Source of the DNA: Ascaphus truei
Taxonomy: Eukaryota > Chordata > Amphibia > Anura > Ascaphidae
Length of the DNA stretch: 64,000 nt
Assembly: GCA_036426205.1 (NCBI GenBank)
Contig: CM071571.1
Location: 112,537,219-112,601,218 of the forward strand
Reading direction: 5' to 3'
Each line of letters begins with the position of its first letter. Position 1 is the stretch's first letter. Shown one piece after another: positions 12,803 through 21,253 of the stretch. The notes beneath the pieces are model-generated. The model saw only the letters and a list, made by a program, of their open reading frames with translations, was not told the origin of the DNA and did not search any database. Made by a program: the position numbers and the translations under genes.

Positions 12803-13051
12803 TAATCAAGCAGTAGAAAACCAGAAAAAAAGCATTCATTTTTACCATCAGTGCTTCCTCAAAACAGAAAATGATGGGAGGATTTCTCAGTGATGTTTTT
12901 AATCAATATGAAAAAGAGGAATAATATTATAATATTAAAAACTAAAATACTGTGTCAATTAGTTCCAAGGACGGTTAAACATACAAAGAGAAACATGGAG
13001 ATCCCTTAGCTATGCACTCAACCTTATTGATTCATATAATATGTAAACTGT

Positions 13052-13056
13052 GTTGT
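13052..13056. other. Target-site duplication, left (GTTGT)
   Basis: Identical to 18277-18281, flanking the LTR element exactly at its TG/CA ends. Confidence 0.9.
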
Positions 13057-14084
13057 TGTCACGGTTGTGCTCGCCACAAACCTGGGTCGAACCGCGTGGC
13101 TGAGGTGGGGTTATATAAGCACCGACCTTAGACCGCGCAGGCTGATCCGGATTGCGAAGTTCGTTGTCGTACGTAGCAGGGTCAGGACTGGAGAAGGCAG
13201 CATCGTCCGTGGACAAGCCATTGTCAGGACTGGAGAAGGCAGCATCGTCAGTGGACAAGCCATGGTCAGGACTGGAGACATCAGGATAAACGTTGTTCAA
13301 GCAGGAGTTTGGAACCAGGTAGTCAGGAGTTCCCCGCTTCAGCTTAGGAGCGCGGGAGTGGACACTGCGCGTGCGGCGACCATGGCCCATGGTGTTGGTC
13401 TCAGGAAGTGATAGGTAGACCGGAGTGGGCACACCATCAGGCAGCAGTGGTAGATCAGTGCTTCAGCGCAAGAGTCCTGAGCGGGCTGGAGAATCCTCCA
13501 CTTCAGCGCAGGAACCAGGACACGGCCTCTGCAGTAGAGAATGAGCAGCAGGCCCCAGGAACCAGGGAGCTGAAGGCAACACTGGGGAAACCTCTGCTTC
13601 AGCACAGGAGACAGGAACAGACCGCTGTATGACACTAGCAGTCGGTCTCAGGAAACAAGGAGCTGAACTCAACAAGGAGAGTACTCCGCTTCAGCACAGG
13701 AGACAGGAACAGACCGCTGCGTGACACTAGCAGCCGGGCTCAGGATACACAGGATAATCAGGAAATACAGGCCCCTGCATGAAGACTAGCAGCAGGCCAC
13801 AGGAACTAGGGAATAACAACTAGAGAGGTTAATACATACACAGACAAGCCAAGGGCTTATGGCAGAACACTAGTGACATCCAGGAAGGACTATGCTCGGC
13901 AGGGAGCATTGTGGGAAGGCTGTCTTTAAAGGTTAGAGAACCAATAGCAGAAGGGGCGTGTGACAGCATAGCTTTAATGAGTGAACCCAAGGTGGAGCTG
14001 TAGTGAATATCAGGAACAGTTTTCCAAGACTGCACAGGTCTTAGAGGCAAGGTAAGCAGTAAACTGAGGTGTGGATTCCTTACA
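13057..14084 (-). repeat. 3' LTR of the non-autonomous element
   Basis: It runs TGTCACGG to CCTTACA on the plus strand (TGTAAGG to CCGTGACA in element sense). It is 134 bp longer than the other LTR because of an extra copy of a ~42-bp internal repeat (13170-13270) and an extra ~105-bp segment around 13635-13740 that repeats a neighbouring stretch. The TATA-less promoter block lies at 13891-13949. Confidence 0.9.
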
Positions 14085-14087
14085 TTA

Positions 14088-14101
14088 CCCCCCCCCCCTT
14101 T
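14088..14101 (-). promoter_or_regulatory. Polypurine tract of the non-autonomous LTR element
   Basis: On the minus strand this reads AAA followed by eleven G, three bases from the 3' LTR. It is the expected plus-strand primer and fixes the element's orientation. Confidence 0.8.
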
Positions 14102-15585
14102 CACGTGAGACCTCTGGGCGAACATGACCACTCAGAGTTGGGGGACCTGGAATTATCCCTGAACTGTCTAGGATTAGGGGTAAAGTTGTGGTCCAGAGAC
14201 TCGTGGGCACTCCTTTGTGTATCCCCACTCCCCAGTAAGAACTGCGGCCAGACAGGGCCATCCATGGGTCTCGGAGACATCGAGTTGTTCCTAAAGTTTT
14301 TTAGGCGGAAAGGAGATCCATAAACGAGCAGTTCCTTGGTGAGTACAGTTCTAGGATATGAGAGTGGTGGTAGAGACAACATTGGTACATGGCTCGCTAC
14401 GCGAAATGTCTTGGGAATCCAGGACTGCGAAGTACCAGGGGTTTCCAGAGCAGAAACGGCAGAAGACCCCCCACTGGGAGCCCAGTCTTTAGTAATGGGA
14501 CCAGAGTTCAGGATAAGCAGCATCGATAGTTGATCGAATATACCAGGGCGACCTTCGGAACAGACAAAGTCTTGGCTGACCTCTGCATGTAAAATTTTGA
14601 GAGGGACTTCTCCTCCAGAGGTCTCCCAGGTAGAGGTCAGTGAGGGTACAGGGTGGGTGGGAGCATTTCCAGGTATTGGTATGGAAGGTGACAAGGCAAG
14701 CAGTAAACCAGGCATAGAGACAAAAATCTTGGGATACTTACAGAGTATTTCCAACACAGAGGAAATAACAAGGGCAACAGAAGGTTCCGAGGGGAAACAC
14801 CATGGTTTAGCAGAGACAGAGAAGCAATCAGAAGTGGAGCTCCCAACTACTGTAGAACCCTCAGTGGGAGATGGTATTGTCTGGGGAGTAGGAATAGGCT
14901 TTGGGGCTTTAATATCAGAAACTTGAGAATCAGGCAGAGCAAGGGTAGCGGAGGGAGGGGAGCTAACATCAGAAGCTGAAGTCTGTACTTCAGTGACAGG
15001 GACCTGAGTGACTACAAAAACAGCAGCGAGTAAAGGAATTGACTCCGGAGCTGGAGGCTCTGAATCCATAACAGAAACATCTCGCAAAACAGGGGTACTG
15101 ATAGGAGAACTAGCATCAGGAGCTGGTGCCTGGGAATCAGTGACGGGTAATGGGAGAGTAATGATGGGAGTTAAAGAGACAATAAGCGGTAAGTTGGAAC
15201 CGTGGAAACTCTCAATAGCAGAAACCTTTGAAGTAAAAGGAGTCTTATCCAAAACCGCAAGGGCCCTAACAACAGGGGTGCTTGTCATGACAAAAACAGA
15301 ATTAGGCGTGCTTACTAGTGCAAAAATTCTGATAACGGGACTCTTAGCCAGTGGTGAGGGTGTCAGGGTTTGACTAGTGAGAAAATCAGATATAGTGATA
15401 ATTGACTTAGAATCAATCACTGAGGTTCTAGGTTTGCTGGACATGTGTGAGAAAGTACCCTTTAAGACAGGAATTTTAATTTTTACCCCGAAAAACCCAA
15501 CAGTTGCTGGAGCACGTTTAGATGCAGTGCTGAGGGACTGAGGTTTAGCAAGGGCAGTAAAACTAAATAGCTCAGATTTAAACAC
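14101..15585 (-). CDS. Element protein, C-terminal 494-codon Ser/Pro/Thr-rich segment
   Basis: An uninterrupted 494-codon frame reaching the polypurine tract. It is dominated by Ser, Pro, Thr, Val and Ile with repeated PVL/PVI and SPI/TPI patterns, which would suit an extended, possibly glycosylated or phosphorylated protein. There is no pol-like motif, signal peptide or clear membrane segment. That so long a frame is open in a TE implies recent selection or a young insertion. The frame differs from the upstream segments, so at least one frameshift separates them. Confidence 0.5.
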   Translation of the reverse strand: MFKSELFSFTALAKPQSLSTASKRAPATVGFFGVKIKIPVLKGTFSHMSSKPRTSVIDSKSIITISDFLTSQTLTPSPLAKSPVIRIFALVSTPNSVFVMTSTPVVRALAVLDKTPFTSKVSAIESFHGSNLPLIVSLTPIITLPLPVTDSQAPAPDASSPISTPVLRDVSVMDSEPPAPESIPLLAAVFVVTQVPVTEVQTSASDVSSPPSATLALPDSQVSDIKAPKPIPTPQTIPSPTEGSTVVGSSTSDCFSVSAKPWCFPSEPSVALVISSVLEILCKYPKIFVSMPGLLLALSPSIPIPGNAPTHPVPSLTSTWETSGGEVPLKILHAEVSQDFVCSEGRPGIFDQLSMLLILNSGPITKDWAPSGGSSAVSALETPGTSQSWIPKTFRVASHVPMLSLPPLSYPRTVLTKELLVYGSPFRLKNFRNNSMSPRPMDGPVWPQFLLGSGDTQRSAHESLDHNFTPNPRQFRDNSRSPNSEWSCSPRGLT

Positions 15586-15623
15586 CAGGACTTGTAATAT
15601 AGGCAGGGTGGTCTCAGACTGTA

Positions 15624-16112
15624 CTAGGGGGTAACAACAGATATGCTGATCCCTGGAGGGTTTGCATGGGCAGAGAAATCAGGGGAACCAACAGCAAGGA
15701 CGGCCTCTATAGGAAGAGATTCTGAATCTGAAGGAAGGTTTTTACCTCTCAGAGTATCAGGACCGACAAGGCAAATTTCAGAGAGAGGGGAATCTGTGTA
15801 CTGGCTTCTATCTAGCACATATGAAAAAGCGTCACTTCTGAGTGAAACCAGTGTGTCAGCGAACATTCCTGGGAACCCCACATGAACCCCAGGAGGGGCA
15901 TAATGACCACTGTACACTTTTAACCCCAAGCTTTGAGAAAAGGAGAACACAGACAGTACAAGGGGGGCAACCACAACTGTGCTGGTCTCTAAAGTGGGTA
16001 TTTGGGAAAGTGTGTCTGGGACATCAGAAACGATTACAGATTCCACGAAAAGGGGTCTATGCTCAGAAGCAGAGATTTCAGCTCTCTGAGCGACAGACTG
16101 CGTCAGCGACAT
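15624..16112 (-). CDS. Element protein, central segment
   Basis: 162 codons in the same frame as the tandem-repeat segment, beginning MSLTQSVAQRAEISASEHR. It is separated from its neighbours by stops or frame changes. Composition remains Ser/Pro/Val-rich and no catalytic motif is seen. It is probably part of one original ORF running from 17380 to 14101. Confidence 0.45.
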   Translation of the reverse strand: MSLTQSVAQRAEISASEHRPLFVESVIVSDVPDTLSQIPTLETSTVVVAPLVLSVFSFSQSLGLKVYSGHYAPPGVHVGFPGMFADTLVSLRSDAFSYVLDRSQYTDSPLSEICLVGPDTLRGKNLPSDSESLPIEAVLAVGSPDFSAHANPPGISISVVTP

Positions 16113-16169
16113 ACCTAGGAGTGGGGATTCTGCGAACAGGCTTAGGGAAACAAACGGTTCCAGAATACT

Positions 16170-16811
16170 TTAAACTGGAGCCAGTATTATTGCTGAAAGT
16201 TCAGGGGGCGTAGCCCCGAGAATTTTAGCTGAGTCAGGGGACAAAGGGGGTTCATCCTCTGAAGCAAAGGAGGTGTCCTTGACTGGCGGACTACAGGGAT
16301 TTACCAAGGAAGGTTCATAGGGCTGACCTGCAGGGGTTAACATAGGAAAAACCTCAAGGGTCAAGTTAGGCTGTACCTGAGAATCAGGAAAAGATACGCT
16401 AGTCTCCGAGAGTGGGGACATAGGGTTTTCAGCTACTTGCCCTAGAGACCTCACATTAGTCTGTGGGATACAAGGGTTAACAATGTGGACCTCAAATAGC
16501 AGACTAGCAGGGGTTAAAACAGAAATAACCTCGGGGACAGAGCTTAGAAGTTCTAAGTTAGAAAGCGAGGACAAACGGGGTTCATTTTCTAGTGCTAGGG
16601 AAGAGACACTGATCTGGGGAATGCAGGTATTTACAGTGGGGGACTCATAGACCTGACTAGCAGGGGTTATAGCAGGAAAAACCTCAAGGGCTGGAATGGG
16701 AGATTCAAAGTTAGTAAGTGAAGGCAAAGAGGGTTCGCACTGAGAGAGAGACAGACAGACCTAAGAAATGCAGGGATTTACAGTGGGGAAGTCATAGGCC
16801 TGACTAGCATG
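16170..16811 (-). CDS. Element protein, tandem-repeat segment (frameshifted continuation)
   Basis: In another frame from the N-terminal part, this segment contains about three diverged copies of a ~58-residue unit. Each has a hydrophobic/Thr-rich core such as EVFPAITPASQ, EVISVLTPASL and EVFPMLTPAGQ, then a VN-C-P motif (VNTCIPQ, VNPCIPQ, VNPCSPP) and an acidic ENEP/EDEPPLS stretch. The unit also shows at the DNA level. The function is unknown; mucin-like composition alone is weak evidence. The first few codons (16728-16811) are uncertain because of the frame change. Confidence 0.5.
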
Positions 16812-16813
16812 GG

Positions 16814-17380
16814 TTAAGACGGAATAACCTCAGGGACAGAACCCAGGGAGGTTAACTCAGGACTAGGGACCTTGGCCACTTCAACCTTAGGGGGCAGTGA
16901 TAGTGGGGTGACTTGGTCATCTTTAGGAAGGGGTGGTACCCCCACAGGTTTAGTAACAGGGCTGTCAGGAAAAAAATTGTGATTAGAAAGTGCGTAGGCA
17001 GCGAGAAGAGGGTCACGCTCTCTTATGATCTTGTCAAAATCTAGGGACAGCATACGGGAGTTCTCTAGATCCTGAAGCCAGTACCCCAATATCCACATTT
17101 TTTTGAACTGAGGTGGAAATAGCAAGGTGTCGTTGGGAGAACAGGGCCCTTTCAGACTTTCTGCCTCTCTAAATTTCTGAGATTCAGTAAGGATTTCTTT
17201 ACGAGTCAGTCTTTCCAGAGGGGTTAACCCCTCATACATGAACGCACACTCAGGCGGAGGCAGTCTCTCAAACAGGTATGGTTTTCTAAACAGGGACTGG
17301 TCTGCAGCCCGGGACATAGGTTCAGTTACACATTTACCAACCCCCACCACAGCGCGGTCCGGTTTTGTGGGGCCGAGCAT
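16814..17380 (-). CDS. N-terminal part of the element-encoded Ser/Pro-rich protein
   Basis: 188 codons from the ATG inside the PBS, two bases downstream of the LTR, exactly where the sushi element at 21245 starts its gag. The protein begins MLGPTKPDRAVVGVGK and has a charged, folded-looking segment with LTPLERLTRKEILTE and MWILGYWLQDLENSRM before turning into a Pro/Ser/Val-rich region. It lacks a zinc knuckle and recognisable capsid motifs. The open frame continues upstream through the LTR (to 17716), but the start inside the PBS is favoured by analogy. By position it would be a gag-like protein; its fold is unknown. Confidence 0.55.
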   Translation of the reverse strand: MLGPTKPDRAVVGVGKCVTEPMSRAADQSLFRKPYLFERLPPPECAFMYEGLTPLERLTRKEILTESQKFREAESLKGPCSPNDTLLFPPQFKKMWILGYWLQDLENSRMLSLDFDKIIRERDPLLAAYALSNHNFFPDSPVTKPVGVPPLPKDDQVTPLSLPPKVEVAKVPSPELTSLGSVPEVIPS

Positions 17381-17381
17381 A
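17372..17381 (-). promoter_or_regulatory. Self-priming primer-binding site of the non-autonomous element
   Basis: Beginning 2 nt after the 5' LTR, the element reads TATGCTCGGC, the exact reverse complement of the LTR string GCCGAGCATA at 18083-18092. No tRNA-type PBS starting TGG is present. Tf1/sushi elements prime reverse transcription from the folded-back 5' end of their own RNA, and this match fits that model. The gag-like start codon lies inside this site. Confidence 0.75.
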
Positions 17382-17382
17382 C

Positions 17383-18276
17383 TGTCACGGTTGTGCTCAC
17401 CACAAACCTGGGTCGGACCGCGTGGCTGAGGTCGGGTTGTATAAGCACCGACTTTAGACCGCGCAGGCTGATCCGGATTGCGCTGTTCGTAGTCGTACGT
17501 AGCAGGGTCAGGACTGGAGAAGGCAGTATCGTCAGTGGACAAGCCATGGTCAGGACTGGAGACATCAGGATAAACGTTGTTCAAGCAGGAGTTTGGCAAC
17601 AGGTAGTCAGGAGTTCCCCGCTTCAGCTTAGGAGCGCGGGAGTGGACTCTGCGCGTGCGGTGACCATGGCCCATGGTGTTGGTCTCAGGAAGTGATAGGT
17701 AGACCGGAGTGGGCACACCATCAGGCAGCAGTGGTAGATCAGTGCTTCAGCGCAAGAGTCCTGAGCGGGCTGGAGAATCCTCCGCTTCAGCGCAGGAACC
17801 AGGACACGGCCTCTGCAGTAGAGAATGAGCAGCAGGCCCCAGGAACCAGGGAGCTGAAGGCAACACTGGGGAAACCTCTGCTTCAGCACAGGAGACAGGA
17901 ACAGACCGCTGCGTGACACTAGCAGCCAGTCTCAGGATACACAGGATAATCAGGAAATACAGGCCCCTGCATGAAGACTAGCAGCAGGCCTCAGGAACTA
18001 GGGAATAACAACTAGAGAGGTTAATACATACACAGACAAGCCAAGGGCTTATGGCAGAACACTAGTGACATCCAGGAAGGACTATGCTCGGCAGGGAGCA
18101 TTGTGGGAAGGCTGTCTTTAAAGGTTAGAGAACCAATAGCAGAAGGGGCTTGTGACAGCATAGCTTTAATGAGTGAACCCAAGGTGGAGCTGCAGTGAAT
18201 ATCAGGAACAGTTTTCCAGGACTGCACAGGTCTTAGAGGCAAGGTAAGCAGTAAACTGAGGTGTGGATTCCTTACA
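17383..18276 (-). repeat. 5' LTR of the non-autonomous element
   Basis: 894 bp with the same ends as the left LTR; the flanking GTTGT follows at 18277. In element orientation this is the promoter LTR. It has fewer copies of the internal VNTR than the 3' LTR, an asymmetry that arose after or during insertion. Confidence 0.9.
18083..18140 (-). promoter_or_regulatory. LTR promoter block with CCAAT, TTTAAAG and self-primer string
   Basis: In element sense the LTR carries CTATTGGTT, then CCTTTAAAGACAG, then about 25-30 nt later GCCGAGCATA (18083-18092). The layout matches the CATTGG/TTTATAA block in the sushi LTR at 20767-20822. The same block sits at 13891-13949 in the 3' LTR. The transcription start is inferred from spacing to be at or near the GCCGAGCATA string. 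Confidence 0.6.
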
Positions 18277-18281
18277 GTTGT
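18277..18281. other. Target-site duplication, right (GTTGT)
   Basis: Identical to 13052-13056; 5 bp is the usual duplication length for Ty3/gypsy integrases. Confidence 0.9.
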
Positions 18282-18779
18282 GAACTCAGTCATATACTTG
18301 AAAATAAATGGAGTGCCCATGGGGGAAACTCCATCTACACTAAATACAAAACAATGTAAGGAGAAAACATAAGAAAACCAGAAAACCAAAGTTAACAAAT
18401 TAGCGCTTTAAATGTAACAGCTATTGGGACTGGGATTTATTCCCTTGTCTCCTATGTGTACATGCATCTGCTCTGATTTAGATAAGTCTCAGAGGCACTA
18501 CTGGTGATAATAAACGTGTTATCTGGGTGGTAATCAAGATATAATTATTCCATAGGGATATTTCACTGTAGGTGACTATATATACAGTATATGTGTAGCA
18601 CACTCTTTCCCCCACCACCTGGGAGATATGGTGGCTATGGTGTGTGTGGTGTGTTACCTGTGGCTCAAAGGAGGCCTGAACCTCCGCCGCTGGGAGCCTG
18701 GGGTGTACCTGATTCGATGAGTGACAGCGCCTCCACCTGCGTGGGATCCTAACTATGTGGGATAGCCCCATGCAGAACC
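18282..18779. other. No gene seen
   Basis: The host sequence flanking the LTR element, AT-rich, with an ATATATACAGTATAT dyad near 18578-18595. Nothing coding is recognised. Confidence 0.5.
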
Positions 18780-19545
18780 ATATACTTATGACCAATACAC
18801 ACTGGTGCGAGAAAACAATAACAATTTACTACAGGCATGGAACAATCATAACATTAGCCCTAATACCACAATATTAGGCCTCGTATGGCCGCAACCCCTC
18901 ATCGTGCCTTTCCCAACACCGTGTCCATAACTCTGCAGGGTTTACCCCAATGTACTGAGGTGCTCCAGGCACCAGACCATCCCATTGTCCCAGAATCAAC
19001 CACCCACCCAAGTGTGTGAGACAGCGCTACCCCACTAATGTGTCCACACCTGGGCGCGCAGATGCTGTACTTGTGATGGGATCCACGGATCCGTTGCAGT
19101 AACCCGCGAAGCCTCCACCTCTATGGTGGGTGGGTCCCGCAGGGATTATACCACCGTTAACAGTCTCTGCAGTAGATACGTCCCAGCTCCGAATGGCGTT
19201 CTTCCTAGCGCATGCAATATATAAATCTGGCAAGCAGAGGATATTCTCTAGCCCTATTGGCGGCTTGGGTCAGTTGGTATCCTCTCTAAGGCTAATGGGA
19301 CATGTAGTCCCTGCTATGAGCCTCCTCTGATTGGCTGACGTTAGCACGCATACCCTGTGCATGCGCCAAGTTCAGTGTGACCGCAGCCGACTATGGGGAC
19401 TCACTGTGCATGCGCAACCCTATTACAGATGGCGACGCCCTGCAGAGAGAGCCACTGGGAACCTCTGGCGACGCAGTCACCTGCACATCCTCCCTGACAT
19501 TGTCGGGACCTGCCCCCCTGCCTCCGCTACCTAGCGAGCTCAGAG
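18780..19545. repeat. Dispersed repeat family, copy 1
   Basis: It shares ordered blocks with 50262-51240: a GGCC-CG-TATGGCCGCAACCCC-type block, GTGTCCA, a TACT(G)AGGTGC block, ATGCGCAA, a GGCGAC/CTGGCG block and an AGAGGTAAA end that looks like a splice donor. The GC-rich, ATGCGCA-containing 3' half resembles a promoter/leader region, so it may be an LTR or a 5' leader of a retroelement. The class is not established. Confidence 0.4.
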
Positions 19546-19611
19546 GTAAAAGGCTTATGGGGGACCAGGGAGACCTATGCAGTGTGCAGTGGCCTATCAG
19601 ATTAATAGCGG

Positions 19612-19660
19612 GGGGTCCCTGGCAGTCCCATTCAAACTGAATTGGACTGCCAGGGATCCC
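19612..19660. repeat. Near-perfect 22-bp hairpin
   Basis: The left arm 19612-19633 pairs with the right arm 19639-19660 at 20 of 22 positions around a 5-base AAACT loop. It is isolated from any recognised element and might be a MITE core or a hairpin RNA precursor. Confidence 0.7.
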
Positions 19661-19824
19661 TGCTGTGTTAATCCTATGGGTCGTTAGTCAATGCAGAAAT
19701 GCCTTAAACGTGCCTCAAACTAGCCCAGAACATACCCAGCACATACCCAGCACATACCCAGAATGTAACCCGGCTAGTTTACAGCAAATGTTAGAATAAA
19801 CGTTGCCTCTACTGTATATATATA

Positions 19825-19890
19825 GCTCAACCCCATTATAGCACGATCCGCTATAACGCGGATCCGCGTAAAATGCGGTTTGAAGATGGA
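19825..19890. mobile_element. Possible MITE end
   Basis: Contains the phrases ATTATAGCACGATCCG and CTATAACGCGGATCCG, an internally repetitive terminus resembling MITE ends rich in TATAACGCG units. It stops at two A-runs (19900-19933). No partner end is found, so it is likely truncated. Confidence 0.35.
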
Positions 19891-19932
19891 CCCCGAATTA
19901 AAAAAAAAAAATTAAATTGTTAAAAAAAAAAA

Positions 19933-20267
19933 TTGCACACTGCATACACTGCATACACTGCATACACTGCATACACTGCATACACTGCATGCACACACAG
20001 CACACTGCATACAAACACTGCATACACTCACAGCACACTGCACACACTCACTGCATACACTCACAGCACACAGCACACTGCATACACTCACTGCACACTG
20101 CATACATTCACAGCACACTGCACACACTCACAGCACACTGCACACTGCACACAGCCCACTGCATACACTCACAGCACACTGCACACACTCACAGCATACT
20201 GCACACACTCACAGCACACTGCACACACTCACAGCACACTGCATACACACACAGCACACTGCATACA
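19933..20267. repeat. CACTGCATACA-type minisatellite
   Basis: Alternating CACACTGCATACA and CTCACAG units of 9-15 bp run for about 335 bp and stop exactly at the first base of the LTR at 20268. Its open frames (HCIHCIHC or AYTAYTAYT) are by-products of the repeat. Confidence 0.85.
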
Positions 20268-21242
20268 TGTGACGGTTCAGGGGATTCCTTCCCCTTCTTT
20301 CTCTCCCTCTGTCCCTTCCCTTGCCAATCTCCCTGCTCTTACCCAGTCCTGTCCCACTCTGTCTACCTCTCTGACTGCCCCATTGCCTCAGCGCATGCCC
20401 CGCAAGTCTCGCGCACCCGCGCGGTCTCCGAGCCCCTGCGGCAATGCTCCCCGCTCCCAGACACTCGCTATGCCCACTGCCAGTCCCTCACCTTCGGTGG
20501 CGATCCCGTCCGGCCCTCTTCTTCCCTCCGCTGAGGTGCCTGTGGCGTGGCGCTCCACACGTCTTGTGACGCAGCCTGTGCGCACGCACTCTCAGTTTAC
20601 AGAGGGCGTGCGCACACGCTCCTCTTCTAAGGCCCGTCACTCTTCTGACTCCTCCTCCCATTCCCTGCAAGCTATCTCTCTCTCTGATCCCTCTGTCTCC
20701 TCCTCTTCTCTCCCTGACCTATCATTGTTGTCTCCCACTTCTCCCTCTGCTCCTCCCGTCTCTTCCATTGGTGTGTCTTCCTTTATAATCCCTGTCTGTC
20801 CTCTCTATCATCGCTCTGCATAGTTCCTGTTTCCCTGTGTGTGCTGACCTATGCTGTGCTCCCTTTGTGTTCCTGATTGTACCTGCTCCTGTGTTACTTT
20901 GGATTTCCCTGGCTTTGACCCCTGCTTGTCCTGGACTACCCTGCTCTCTGTAACCCTTGAACCTTGCTACGAACTCTACTTTGCTGACCTCTGGAATCCG
21001 TGGACCTGGCTTTGAACTACGACTACTCTGCTCTCTGTACCCCTGGACATTGGCACACGGACACGACCATTCTTACGTTTAACCCTACAAGACGTTGCAA
21101 GTATCCTAACCGCTTTTCCAACAGGCCCAGCAACGCTATACCACACTCCGGGCTTGCTCCCACTGCTGTGGGTGTGTGGTGTAATACCATTCCCACCTCA
21201 GTATTGGGGTCTTGCCAGGTCTGCGGGCATACAGGCGTGACA
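20268..21242 (+). repeat. 5' LTR of the sushi-type element
   Basis: 975 bp running TGTGACGG to GCGTGACA, followed 2 nt later by the gag ATG. The same family supplies the solo LTR at 62786-63761 (minus strand): their 3' ends differ at only two of the last 22 bases. Confidence 0.9.
20767..20822 (+). promoter_or_regulatory. LTR promoter: CATTGG, TTTATAA and 5' RNA self-primer
   Basis: A CCATTGG box is followed by CTTTATAATC (20781-20790) and, about 30 nt downstream, GCTCTGCATA (20813-20822). The last string is the exact reverse complement of TATGCAGAGC at 21244-21253. The spacing puts the RNA 5' end at the primer string. Confidence 0.75.
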
Positions 21243-21243
21243 T

Positions 21244-21253
21244 TATGCAGAGC
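21244..21253 (+). promoter_or_regulatory. Self-priming primer-binding site, overlapping the gag start
   Basis: TATGCAGAGC begins 2 nt after the LTR, contains the gag ATG and is complementary to the predicted RNA 5' end at 20813-20822. No tRNA-complementary PBS is present. Confidence 0.8.

Larger units (their letters stand above)
8852..15432. repeat. Duplicated block, clean copy B
   Basis: This is the clean counterpart of 1-6932. Its frames stay open, for example the 494-codon minus-strand ORF at 14101-15585 that copy A breaks up. The LTR element it enters continues intact to 18276, so copy A is a truncated duplicate of this locus and not the reverse. Confidence 0.9.
13057..18276 (-). mobile_element. 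Complete non-autonomous Tf1/sushi-type LTR retrotransposon
   Basis: Two LTRs (13057-14084 and 17383-18276) flank a 3.3-kb interior, and the insertion is bordered by the perfect 5-bp duplication GTTGT at 13052-13056 and 18277-18281. The element reads on the minus strand: the polypurine tract lies beside the left LTR and the primer-binding site beside the right one. No protease, RT, RNase H or integrase motif is found in the interior. It encodes only a long Ser/Pro/Thr/Val-rich protein with frameshifts, so it must have been mobilised in trans. The LTRs are highly similar apart from two length differences, which suggests a fairly recent insertion. Confidence 0.9.

Noticed and set aside
13111..13120. 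TTATATAA as the promoter of the non-autonomous LTR
   Set aside because: It lies only ~55 bp from the LTR end in element sense, and the other LTR has a disrupted version; the CCAAT/TTTAAAG block upstream of the self-primer string fits better.
17372..17382. tRNA-type primer-binding site next to the LTR
   Set aside because: No TGG-starting tRNA complement is present; the self-complementary string explains the site better.
20388..20670. Minus-strand Arg/Gly-rich ORFs inside the LTR
   Set aside because: GC-rich LTR sequence read antisense; no start context or conservation argument.
19917..20823. Open frames of 205 and 296 codons
   Set aside because: The first part is translation of the CACTGCATACA repeat and the rest is LTR sequence; no conserved protein features.
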